DNA from: Burkholderiales bacterium
Lineage (GTDB): Bacteria; Pseudomonadota; Gammaproteobacteria; Burkholderiales; Burkholderiaceae_C
Assembly (NCBI GenBank): GCA_028868995.1
Contig: JAGWTH010000025.1
Coordinates: 1-55,373 of the forward strand
Direction: 5' to 3'
Length of the DNA: 55,373 nt
Shown: piece by piece, positions 8,082 through 15,910 of the stretch
Position numbering within the stretch: position 1 is the stretch's first letter
Layout of the letters: the number at the start of each line of letters is the position of its first letter
The notes under the pieces: generated by a model
Database searches by the model: none
What the model saw: the letters and a program-made list of their open reading frames with translations, nothing else
What the model was told of the DNA's origin: nothing
Position numbers and translations under genes: made by a program

Positions 8082-8855
8082 TCAGTGTCCTGTCCACTCG
8101 GGCTTGCGCTTCTCGCGGAAGGCTGCCTGGCCTTCCTTCGCGTCCTCGGTCTGGGCGAACAGGGCGATCTGGCTTTCGGTGAAGGCCATGGACTGCTCGA
8201 AGTCCATGGTCTCGATCGCCTTGAGCGTGTAGAGGCCGCGCCGGATGGCCGCGGGCGACTTGTCGGCGATGCGCGCCAGCAGCCAGTCCAGCCGGCCGTC
8301 GAGGTCCGCGTCCACGTGGTTCACCAGGCCCATCTCCAGCGCCTCGGCGCTGCCGATCGCCTCGCCCGTGATGCACAGCTCCACCAGCCGGCGGCGCGGG
8401 ACGAGGTGCTGCAGCGCGGCGAGCACCTGCGCCGGGAACAGGCCCACCTTGACTTCCGGCAGGCCGAAGCGGGCATGGGGCGCGGCCACAGCCAGGTCGC
8501 ACATGGCCAGCAGGCCCATGCCGCCGGCCATGCAGGCCCCGTTGACGCGCGCGACCAGCGGCAGGTGGCTGGCCCGCGCCTGCCGCAGCAGCCGGGCGAA
8601 GGCGCCGGTGGGCTCGGAGAAGTCGAAGGCGAAGGACTGGCCCGACTGCAGGTCGGCGCCGGCGCAGAAGGCCTGGTCGCCGGCGCCGGTGAGCACGATC
8701 GCGCGCAGGCCGCGCTCGCCTTGCGCCTCGGCCAGGGCCTCGGTGAGCCCGGCGAGCACCGCGGGGCTCAGGGCGTTGCGCCGTTCCTCGCGCCGGATGG
8801 TGAGCCACAGCACGCCCGCGCGGCGCTCCACCCCCAGTTCTGGGCTTGTCGTCAT
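8082..8855 (-). CDS. enoyl-CoA hydratase/isomerase family protein
   Basis: A 257-aa crotonase-fold protein. The oxyanion-hole segments are AFCAGADL (about 63-70) and ACMAGGMGLLAMCDLAVAA (about 107-125). The conserved FGLPEVKVGLFP follows, with the catalytic-type Glu. It hydrates a 2-enoyl-CoA, and its coupling to atuA suggests an AtuE/LiuC-like role on a branched glutaconyl-CoA. A strong ribosome site, GGAAGGAGA, precedes the ATG. It is the first gene of a two-gene unit. Confidence 0.9.
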   Translation of the reverse strand: MTTSPELGVERRAGVLWLTIRREERRNALSPAVLAGLTEALAEAQGERGLRAIVLTGAGDQAFCAGADLQSGQSFAFDFSEPTGAFARLLRQARASHLPLVARVNGACMAGGMGLLAMCDLAVAAPHARFGLPEVKVGLFPAQVLAALQHLVPRRRLVELCITGEAIGSAEALEMGLVNHVDADLDGRLDWLLARIADKSPAAIRRGLYTLKAIETMDFEQSMAFTESQIALFAQTEDAKEGQAAFREKRKPEWTGH

Positions 8856-8963
8856 GGGCCGGTCTCCTTCCGCCGCCGTTATACCCGCGACCGCGCCATC
8901 GTCCCGTCGGGTACAGGACAGGCCCGGGTCCAGCCGTTACGATGAGGCCGCTTCGCGACCGCC

Positions 8964-10085
8964 ATGACCGCCGACGCCACGCCCCGCATCGAATCAGCGC
9001 CTGCCCTGCAAGGGCAGGCCGCGCGGCTGCTGGGCGCCTGGACGGCCGCGCAGTTCGCCCGGCCCCGCGTGTTGCGCAACCTGCTCCTGGCCCTGCCGCC
9101 TGCAGGCGCGCAGCAGGCCTGGGACCTGCGCCAGGCCACCCAGCTGGACCACGTCGGCGCCCAGGTCCTGTGGGACCACTGGGGCCAGCGCTGGCCGGAG
9201 CAGCTGGAGCTGCTGCCCGCGCAGCGGGCGATCCTGGAGCGGGTGGCCCAGCTGACCCGCCCGCCCGAGCCGGCGCGCCGCCTCGGGCTGCGGGAGGCGT
9301 ACCTGGCCCTCGGCGCCGCCGTGCTGCACGGCCTGGGCCATGTCCAGGACTTCCTCCGGCTGGTCGGCCAGCTGGCCCTGGACCTGCGCGAGCTGGTCCG
9401 GCGTCCGCACCGCGCGCCCTGGCGCGACTTCTCGGGCCACCTGTACCACATCGGCGCCACCGCCCTGCCCATCACCGCCCTGGTGGGCGGCCTGATCGGC
9501 GTGGTGCTGGCCTACCTCACCTCGCTGCAACTGCGCCAGGTCGGCGCCAATGCCTACATCGTCGACATCCTGGGCATCGCGCTGATCCGCGAGCTGGGCC
9601 CCATGCTGGCGGCCATCCTGATCGCCGGCCGCTCCGGCTCCGCCATCACGGCGCAGATCGGCGTCATGCGCGTGACCGACGAACTCGACGCGATGCGGGT
9701 GATGGGCATCTCCCACACCTACCGGCTGGTGATGCCGCGGGCCATGGCGCTGTCCATCGCCATGCCGCTGATCAGCGGCTGGACCACGGTCGCGGGCCTC
9801 GCGGGCGGCATGGTGGCGGCGGACCTGGCCCTGGGCATCAGCCCGATCTACTTCGTCAATGCCCTGCCGGCCGCGGTGAGCCTGCCCAACCTGGTCCTGG
9901 GCATGTCGAAGTCCGTGGTGTTCGGCATCCTGATCGCCCTGATCGGCTGCCACTTCGGCCTGCGCGTACAGCCCAACACCGAAAGCCTGGGCCAGGGGAC
10001 GACCGCGTCGGTCGTCGCCGCGATCACCATGGTGATCCTGGTCGACGCCCTGTTCGCGGTGCTGTTCAACGGCGTCGGATTCTGA
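8964..10085 (+). CDS. MlaE-type ABC transporter permease with fused N-terminal STAS-like domain
   Basis: A 373-aa protein. Residues about 20-95 look like a STAS/MlaB-like domain (WDLRQATQLDHVGAQVLWDHWG). The MlaE permease domain follows, with the family core GIALIRELGPMLAAILIAGRSG and ITAQIGVMRVTDELDAM at about 205-245 and several hydrophobic segments. In E. coli the STAS protein MlaB and permease MlaE are separate; here they are one chain. It heads a five-gene operon for lipid movement between the inner and outer membranes. Confidence 0.92.
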   Translation: MTADATPRIESAPALQGQAARLLGAWTAAQFARPRVLRNLLLALPPAGAQQAWDLRQATQLDHVGAQVLWDHWGQRWPEQLELLPAQRAILERVAQLTRPPEPARRLGLREAYLALGAAVLHGLGHVQDFLRLVGQLALDLRELVRRPHRAPWRDFSGHLYHIGATALPITALVGGLIGVVLAYLTSLQLRQVGANAYIVDILGIALIRELGPMLAAILIAGRSGSAITAQIGVMRVTDELDAMRVMGISHTYRLVMPRAMALSIAMPLISGWTTVAGLAGGMVAADLALGISPIYFVNALPAAVSLPNLVLGMSKSVVFGILIALIGCHFGLRVQPNTESLGQGTTASVVAAITMVILVDALFAVLFNGVGF

Positions 10086-10903
10086 TGGCACAGGCCGTCC
10101 CTTCCACCGCGCCGGCCGGGGCTCCCCTGGTGGAGATCCGCAAGCTCACCTCGGCGTTCGACCTGCCGGGCCGCAGGCTGGTGATCCACAAGGACCTGGA
10201 CCTCACCGTGAACCGCGGCGAGGTCCTGTCCATCGTGGGCGGGTCCGGCTCGGGCAAGACCGTGCTGCTGCGGCAGATCCTCGGGCTCGAGCAGCCGGCG
10301 GCGGGCGAGGTGCGCATCCTGGGCCAGCCGGTGGCGGCCCTGTCCAGGATCGGCGCCGCCAGCCGCATCGGCATGCTGTTCCAGCACGGCGCGCTGTTCT
10401 CCGCCTTCACCGTGCTGGAGAACATCGCCTTTCCCCTGCGCGAACTGAAGACCCTGCCCGACCGCCTGGTCGAGGAGGCGGCCATGGTGAAGCTGCAGCT
10501 CGTGGGCCTGAAGCCGGCCGATGCCAAGAAGATGCCCTCCGAGCTGTCGGGCGGCATGATCAAGCGCGCGGCGCTGGCGCGCGCCCTCGTCATGGACCCG
10601 CCGCTGCTGCTGCTGGACGAGCCCACGGCGGGGCTGGACCCCGAGAGCTCCGACGGCTTCGTGCGGCTGCTGCGCTCGCTGCACCGCGACCTGGCGCTGA
10701 CCGTGGTGATGGTGACGCACGACCTCGACACCCTGTTCGAGCTGTCCACGCGCATCGCGGTGATCGCCGACCAGAAGGTGATCGTGGCGGCGCCGCCGCG
10801 CCAGGTGATCGCCTTCCGCCACCCCTTCGTCGAAAGCTTCTTCCTGGGCGAACGCGGCCAGCGTGCGATGGAGCTGCTGCGCGAGTTTCCGTTCGCGATA
10901 TAG
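10085..10903 (+). CDS. MlaF-type ABC transporter ATP-binding protein
   Basis: A 272-aa ATPase that overlaps the permease stop by one base (TGATG), so it is translationally coupled. Walker A is GGSGSGKT at about 53-60, the Q-loop is LFQHGALF, the signature is LSGGMIKRAALARAL, Walker B is LLLLDEPTAGLDP, and the H-loop is VTHDLDT. It energises the STAS-MlaE permease. The LSGGM form of the signature, with Met in place of Gln, matches MlaF-type ATPases. Confidence 0.94.
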   Translation: MAQAVPSTAPAGAPLVEIRKLTSAFDLPGRRLVIHKDLDLTVNRGEVLSIVGGSGSGKTVLLRQILGLEQPAAGEVRILGQPVAALSRIGAASRIGMLFQHGALFSAFTVLENIAFPLRELKTLPDRLVEEAAMVKLQLVGLKPADAKKMPSELSGGMIKRAALARALVMDPPLLLLDEPTAGLDPESSDGFVRLLRSLHRDLALTVVMVTHDLDTLFELSTRIAVIADQKVIVAAPPRQVIAFRHPFVESFFLGERGQRAMELLREFPFAI

Positions 10904-10933
10904 GATTCAACGCCGGAAAGGTTGGAACGCACC

Positions 10934-11890
10934 ATGGAAAACAAGGCTCACGCGATCGCCGCCGGCGTCTTCGTCGCGCTGCTCAGTGCGCTGGTCCTGG
11001 GGCTGGCCGCCTGGCTGACGCGCGAGACCGGCGTGCGCGACCCCTACGAGATCTCCACCCGGGCCACGGTGACCGGGCTGCAGGAGCAGGCGCCGGTGCG
11101 CTTCCGCGGGGTCGACGTCGGCAAGGTCACGAAGATCGGCTTCGACCCGAAGGCCACCGGCAGCGTGCTGGTGCGCATGGAGATCGACCGCGACACGCCG
11201 CTCACGCGCGAGACCTTCGCCACCCTCGGCTACCAGGGCGTGACCGGGCTGGCCTTCGTCCAGCTTTCCGACCAGGGACGGCCGGCGCCGCGCCTGGAGC
11301 CCGACGACGCCAACCCGCCGCGCATCCCGCTGCATCCCGACCTGCTGACGCGGCTGGAGGACCAGGGCGAGGGGCTGATCACGCGGCTGGACGAGGCGAC
11401 GCAGCGCGTCAACACGCTGCTGGGCGACGCGAACCAGAAGCGCATCGCCGACGCCCTGGAGGGCATCAGCCGCACCGCCGCCGGCACGCAGCAGCTGGTG
11501 ACGCACGTGGACGCCACGCTGACGCAGCGGCTGGACCCGGCGCTGGAGCAGCTCACCGCCGCCACGCGCGGCGCCCAGCGCACGGTGGACCAGATCGGCG
11601 CCGCGGCGGCGGAATTCGGCCAGGCGGCGCAGCGCCTGAACGCGCCGGGCGGGACCATCGACCGGGTCACCGGCGGCACCGATGCGCTCACCCGGACCAT
11701 GGACAGCTTCTCGACCGACACCTTGCCGCGGCTGGACCGCGTGGCCGACGAGACCACGCACACGGTGCGCACGCTGCGTCGCGCCGTCGACGACCTGGGG
11801 AGCAACCCGCAGATGCTCATTTACGGCGAAGGGCCGCCGCGCCCCGGGCCGGGCGAGCCGGGGTTCACGGCGCCGGGAGCGCGGAAATGA
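10934..11890 (+). CDS. MlaD/MCE domain protein
   Basis: A 318-aa protein with one N-terminal membrane anchor (AIAAGVFVALLSALVLGLAAW, given to 20 residues as IAAGVFVALLSALVLGLAAW). A single MCE domain spans about residues 38-115 (VTGLQEQAPVRFRGVDVGKV, GVTGLAFVQLS). A long periplasmic helical region rich in Thr, Asp and Leu follows. MCE proteins form hexameric rings or tubes that carry lipids across the periplasm. I chose the ATG at 10934; a TTG four codons upstream is possible. The helical tail is longer than in MlaD and resembles PqiB/LetB-type tube-forming tails. Confidence 0.92.
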   Translation: MENKAHAIAAGVFVALLSALVLGLAAWLTRETGVRDPYEISTRATVTGLQEQAPVRFRGVDVGKVTKIGFDPKATGSVLVRMEIDRDTPLTRETFATLGYQGVTGLAFVQLSDQGRPAPRLEPDDANPPRIPLHPDLLTRLEDQGEGLITRLDEATQRVNTLLGDANQKRIADALEGISRTAAGTQQLVTHVDATLTQRLDPALEQLTAATRGAQRTVDQIGAAAAEFGQAAQRLNAPGGTIDRVTGGTDALTRTMDSFSTDTLPRLDRVADETTHTVRTLRRAVDDLGSNPQMLIYGEGPPRPGPGEPGFTAPGARK

Positions 11891-12510
11891 AGCGCCGCGC
11901 CTTCGCCCTGCTGCTGCCCGGCGCGCTGGCCGCCTGCGCCGCCCTGCCCGAGAAGCCGGTGCGCCCGACCCTGTACGACTTCGGCCCGCCGTCGCCGCCC
12001 GGAGCGTCCGCCGCCGCCGGCCGGCCGGCCCTGGTGCTGGCGCCCGTGGAAGCCGATGGCCTCCTGGAGACGCCGGCGCTGCTCTATCGCCTGGGCTACG
12101 AGGATCCGCACCAGGTGCGCCCCTACGCCTACGCCCGCTGGAGCGCATCGCCGCCGCAGCTGCTGTTCCAGCGCCTGCGCGAGCTGCTGGGGCGCGAGCG
12201 CACCGTGCTCGACGACGCGGCGGCGGCGGCCCTGGTGCGGCGCGGCGGCGAGCGTCCGCCGGTGCTGCGGGTGGAGCTGGAGGAATTCAGCCAGCTGTTC
12301 GACTCGCCGTCTTCGAGCCGCGGGCTGCTGCGGCTGCGCTGCACGCTGCTGGAGGCGGGCGCGAGCCAGCGCCTGGCGCAGCTCACCTTCCAGGCCGAGC
12401 GGCCGGCGCCCACCGCGGACGCGGCCGGCGGCGTACGTGCGCTGGCCTCCGCCACCGACGGCGCGGCGCAGGACATCGCGCTCTGGCTGCGGCAGCACGC
12501 AAGGCCATGA
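11887..12510 (+). CDS. ABC-type transport auxiliary lipoprotein (PqiC/YmbA-like)
   Basis: A 207-aa protein with a lipoprotein signal peptide and lipobox LAAC, giving a lipidated Cys17. It begins inside the MCE gene's stop codon (ATGA overlap). The mature part starts with LPEKPVRPTLYDFGPP, like PqiC-family lipoproteins, which sit on the inner face of the outer membrane and dock the MCE tunnel. The segment YARWSASPPQLLFQRLRELL is typical. Confidence 0.88.
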   Translation: MKRRAFALLLPGALAACAALPEKPVRPTLYDFGPPSPPGASAAAGRPALVLAPVEADGLLETPALLYRLGYEDPHQVRPYAYARWSASPPQLLFQRLRELLGRERTVLDDAAAAALVRRGGERPPVLRVELEEFSQLFDSPSSSRGLLRLRCTLLEAGASQRLAQLTFQAERPAPTADAAGGVRALASATDGAAQDIALWLRQHARP

Positions 12511-13064
12511 CCGGCGCATCGCTCGAGGAAGCGATCCGGGCCGCGGGACTGGAGATCACCGGCTGCTGCGAGAAGCTGTCCGCCTGTCCCGAGTTGCTGG
12601 AGCACGGCGCGCTGCTGGAGGAATTCAGCCCGGAGGAGGCCGACGTGCTGGGCTCGCTGATGCTGCACGTGCGCGCGCGGCCCGGGCAGCGGATGATCCG
12701 CGAGGGCGACGTCGACGACTGGATGATGCTGCTGCTGCGCGGCACGGTCGACGTGGGCAAGCGCGTCGGCCCTCAGGCGCCGCACGACACGCACGGCGAC
12801 AGCACGCGCGTGGCCGTGCTGCGCCCCGGCACTGTGCTGGGCGAGATGTCCATGTTCGACGGCGAGCCGCGCTACGCGAGCTGCTGGGCGCTGTCGGAGG
12901 TGGAGGCCGCGGTGATCGACCGCGCGGCCGTGGCCCGCCTGATCCAGGCCCGCCCCGACGTCGGCGCCAAGCTGCTGGTCAAGCTCACCCAATTGCTGGC
13001 GCAGAGGCTGCGCAACACCAGCGGCCAGCTGGTGAAGCTGCTGCGCGGGCGCGCCCCTTCCTGA
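12507..13064 (+). CDS. cyclic nucleotide-binding domain protein without DNA-binding domain
   Basis: A 185-aa protein that overlaps the lipoprotein stop (ATGA). It has a cNMP-binding fold: FSPEEADVLGSLMLHVRARPGQRMIREGD, then LLLRGTVDVGKRV and VLGEMSMFDGEPRYASCWALSE, the last being the phosphate-binding cassette region. There is no helix-turn-helix after it; the protein ends with a short basic helix. It may bind a cyclic nucleotide and act on a partner protein, perhaps the transporter. Two Cys (CCEKLSAC) lie near the N-terminus. Confidence 0.85.
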   Translation: MTGASLEEAIRAAGLEITGCCEKLSACPELLEHGALLEEFSPEEADVLGSLMLHVRARPGQRMIREGDVDDWMMLLLRGTVDVGKRVGPQAPHDTHGDSTRVAVLRPGTVLGEMSMFDGEPRYASCWALSEVEAAVIDRAAVARLIQARPDVGAKLLVKLTQLLAQRLRNTSGQLVKLLRGRAPS

Positions 13065-13086
13065 ACCCCCGAAAAGGAGACACCCC

Positions 13087-14067
13087 ATGTTCCAGGCCCT
13101 GGTCCTCGAGAAGGAGCCCGCCTTCCGCGCCGAGGTGCGCGCGGTGGACGAGAGCTTCCTGCCCGAAGGCGACGTGACGGTCGCCGTGGAGTACTCGACC
13201 CTCAACTACAAGGACGCCCTGGCGATCACCAACCGCTCGCCGGTGGTGCGCAGCTGGCCCATGGTGGCCGGCATCGACGGCGCCGGCACGGTGCTGGAAA
13301 GCAGCGCGCCGCAGTGGAAGCCGGGCGACCCGTTCGTGCTGAACGGCTTCGGCGTCGGCGAGACGCACAAGGGCTGCCTCGCGGGCAAGGCGCGGCTGAA
13401 GTCGCAGTGGCTGGTGCGGCGTCCCGCGGCCTTCACGGCGCGCCAGGCGATGGCGATCGGCACCGCGGGCTACACGGCGATGCTGTGCGTGCTGGCCCTG
13501 GAGCGGCAGGGCCTGCGCCCGGGCGCGGGCGAGGTGCTGGTGACGGGCGCCACCGGCGGTGTCGGGTCGGTGGCGGTGGCGCTGCTGGCGAAGCTGGGCC
13601 ACCAGGTGGTGGCCGCCACCGGCAAGGCGGCCGAGGCGGACTACCTGAAGGCGCTGGGCGCCACCGCGGTGATCGACCGCAACGAGCTGTCCGCGCCGGG
13701 CAAGCCGCTGCAGAAGGAGCGCTGGGCGGGCGTGGTCGATGCCGTGGGCAGCCACACCCTGGCCAACGCCTGCGCGCAGACGCGCTACGGCGGCGCGGTC
13801 GCGGCCTGCGGCCTGGCCCAGGGCATGGACTTCCCCGCGACGGTGGCGCCCTTCATCCTGCGCGGCGTCGCGCTGCTGGGGGTGGACAGCGTGATGGCGC
13901 CGATGGCCCGGCGCGAGGAAGCGTGGTCGCGGCTGGCGCGCGACCTCGACCCGCAGCTGCTGGAGCGCATCACCACCGAGGTCGGCCTGGGCGAGGCCGT
14001 GGAGGCCGCGCAGAAGCTGATGGCCGGCCAGGTGCGCGGGCGCATCGTCGTGAAGACCGGCGGGTGA
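13087..14067 (+). CDS. acuI: acrylyl-CoA reductase/quinone oxidoreductase family (AcuI/YhdH)
   Basis: A 326-aa zinc-independent medium-chain reductase. The N-terminal domain has STLNYKDALAITN and PMVAGIDGAGTV. The NADPH-binding motif VTGATGGVGSVAVALLAKLG lies at about 153-172. YhdH/AcuI enzymes reduce acryloyl-CoA to propionyl-CoA using NADPH, which protects against this reactive intermediate. A good ribosome site (AAAAGGAG) precedes the ATG. Together with mmsA in the same window it could belong to propionyl/3-hydroxypropionyl metabolism, though the two are 8 kb apart. Confidence 0.88.
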   Translation: MFQALVLEKEPAFRAEVRAVDESFLPEGDVTVAVEYSTLNYKDALAITNRSPVVRSWPMVAGIDGAGTVLESSAPQWKPGDPFVLNGFGVGETHKGCLAGKARLKSQWLVRRPAAFTARQAMAIGTAGYTAMLCVLALERQGLRPGAGEVLVTGATGGVGSVAVALLAKLGHQVVAATGKAAEADYLKALGATAVIDRNELSAPGKPLQKERWAGVVDAVGSHTLANACAQTRYGGAVAACGLAQGMDFPATVAPFILRGVALLGVDSVMAPMARREEAWSRLARDLDPQLLERITTEVGLGEAVEAAQKLMAGQVRGRIVVKTGG

Positions 14068-14999
14068 GCGCCGCGCACCCCGGCAAGCGGCACCGGCTGG
14101 TGCGCCGGGCCGCCGTCGCGCAATGGCGCGCGGGCCGGCTCGACCCCACCGTGCGCGGCCTGCTCTGGTCGGGCACTTCCGGCCTGCTGTTCGTGCTGCT
14201 CAACACGCTGATGCGGGGGCTGTCGATCGCGCTGGACCCCTTCATGACGCAGTTCCTGCGCTACCTGATGGGCATCTGCGTGATGCTGCCCCTGATGGCG
14301 CGCAGCGGCATCGGGACCTTCAAGCCGCACAACCTGGTGGGGCAGTTCACCCGCGGCGGCGTGCACACCGTCGGCCTGCTGATCTGGTTCACCGCGCTGT
14401 CCCACATCAGCCTCGCCCAGACCACCGCGATCGGCTTCAGCACGCCGATCTTCATCATGCTGGGCGCGGTGCTCGTCTTCCGCGAGCCCATGCGCTGGGA
14501 GCGCTGGCTGGCCGCGGCGATCGGCTTCGGCGGCGTGCTGACCGTGGTGGCGCCCCAGCTGAGCGGCGGCAGCGGCATCTATACCCTGGTGATGCTCGCC
14601 TCGTCACCGGTGTACGCGGCGTCCTACCTGATGACCAAGGCGCTCACGCGCCACGATCGCGCCGAGGTGATCGTGGTCTGGCAGGCGATCTCGGTGACGC
14701 TGTTCAGCCTGCCGTTCGCGCTGCTGCACTGGCAGACGCCCAGCGGGGGGCAGATGCTGCTGTTCGTGCTGTGCGGCCTGCTCGGGAGCGGCGGGCACTA
14801 CTGCCTCACGCGCTCCTATGCGGCGGCGGACATCTCGGCGACGCAGTCGGTGAAGTTCCTGGACCTGGTGTGGGCCAGCGCCATCGGCTGGCTCACCTTC
14901 GGCGACGTGCCCAGCCGCTCGACGCTGGTGGGCGGCCTGGTGATCTCCGGTTCGACGCTGTGGATCGCGCGCCGGGAGGCGCGGGGACGGGTCGCCTGA
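14064..14999 (+). CDS. DMT superfamily transporter (EamA domains)
   Basis: A 311-aa membrane protein starting at a GTG that overlaps the acuI stop (GTGA). It has two EamA repeats with about ten hydrophobic segments; LSHISLAQTTAIGFSTPIFI and LTRSYAAADISATQSVKFLD are the conserved ends of each repeat. EamA proteins export metabolites, often amino acids or nucleosides. The substrate here is unknown. The frame is open far upstream through acuI, but family length supports the GTG. Confidence 0.88.
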   Translation: MSAAHPGKRHRLVRRAAVAQWRAGRLDPTVRGLLWSGTSGLLFVLLNTLMRGLSIALDPFMTQFLRYLMGICVMLPLMARSGIGTFKPHNLVGQFTRGGVHTVGLLIWFTALSHISLAQTTAIGFSTPIFIMLGAVLVFREPMRWERWLAAAIGFGGVLTVVAPQLSGGSGIYTLVMLASSPVYAASYLMTKALTRHDRAEVIVVWQAISVTLFSLPFALLHWQTPSGGQMLLFVLCGLLGSGGHYCLTRSYAAADISATQSVKFLDLVWASAIGWLTFGDVPSRSTLVGGLVISGSTLWIARREARGRVA

Positions 15000-15006
15000 C
15001 CCGCCG

Positions 15007-15906
15007 TCATTTCGCGGCGTTCGCGATCCCCGCGGCCACGTGCCCCGAGGGAACGTGCTGCGCCGCGTGCGTCACGTGCCGCGTCTGGTCGTCGAAGAAG
15101 AAGTCCGGCTCGAACTCGCGCAGGAACTCGCCCTTGGGCAGGCCGCCGAGGAACATCGCCTCGTCGACCTGGATGTTCCAGTCCATCAGCGTGCGGATGG
15201 CCCGCTCGTGCGCCGGGGCGCTGCGCGCGGTGACCAGGGCGGTGCGGATGCGCATGCGCGCGTTGCCCGCCTGCTGCAGCCGGTGCAGCGCCGCCAGCAG
15301 CGGCTTGAACGGGCCCCCGGGCAGGGGCTGCGTGGCCTTGGCCGACTCGTGCTCCTGGAAGGCCTCGAGCCCGCGTTCCTGGAACACCTGCTCGGCCTCG
15401 TCGGAGAACAGCACGGCGTCGCCGTCGAAGGCGATGCGCACCTCGTTCGGATAGTTGGCGCTGGCCAGCACCGACTCGGTCAGAACGCGCGCGGCCGGGA
15501 AGCCCGCGGCCAGCGCGCCCCGCACGTCGTCGGCATTGGCCGACAGGAACAGCGTGGCCTTCAGGGGCCGCAGGTAGCCGAAGGGCGAGCGGCCCTGCGT
15601 GAACACGCCGCGCTGCAGCTGGATGGCGTTGTGCCGGGCCGAGCGGAACACCCGCATGCCAGACACCGGGTCGTTGCGCGAGAGCACGACCACCTCCACC
15701 CGCTGCGCGCCCTCGTCGTTGAAGGCCAGCAGCTTCTTCACCAGCGAGAAGGCGATCCCCGGCGCGGCCGGGCGGTCCAGCCGCTCCAGCTGCAGGCGCA
15801 TGTAGCCGGCGGCGTCGCCGCTCTCGAACACGCGGTTCTCCTCCTCGAAGTCGAACAGCGCCCGCGAGGCAATCGCCACCACCAGCTGGTCGTCCAGGGA
15901 AGCCAT
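15007..15906 (-). CDS. 5'-nucleotidase (cytosolic NT5C1-like family)
   Basis: A 299-aa protein beginning MASLDDQLVVAIASRALFDF. It contains VVVLSRNDPVSGMRVFRS, ADDVRGALAAGFPAARVL, IAFDGDAVLFSDEAE and DFFFDDQTRH, all typical of the 5'-nucleotidase family (Pfam PF06189) with HAD-like Asp motifs. It removes the 5' phosphate from nucleoside monophosphates in the cytoplasm. It lies 4 bp after gspF, hence in one transcript with it. Confidence 0.88.
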   Translation of the reverse strand: MASLDDQLVVAIASRALFDFEEENRVFESGDAAGYMRLQLERLDRPAAPGIAFSLVKKLLAFNDEGAQRVEVVVLSRNDPVSGMRVFRSARHNAIQLQRGVFTQGRSPFGYLRPLKATLFLSANADDVRGALAAGFPAARVLTESVLASANYPNEVRIAFDGDAVLFSDEAEQVFQERGLEAFQEHESAKATQPLPGGPFKPLLAALHRLQQAGNARMRIRTALVTARSAPAHERAIRTLMDWNIQVDEAMFLGGLPKGEFLREFEPDFFFDDQTRHVTHAAQHVPSGHVAAGIANAAK

Positions 15907-15910
15907 GGTC

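Noticed and set aside
12507..13064. Crp-type DNA-binding regulator at the end of the MCE operon
   Set aside because: The protein ends after the cNMP-type domain; no helix-turn-helix is present.
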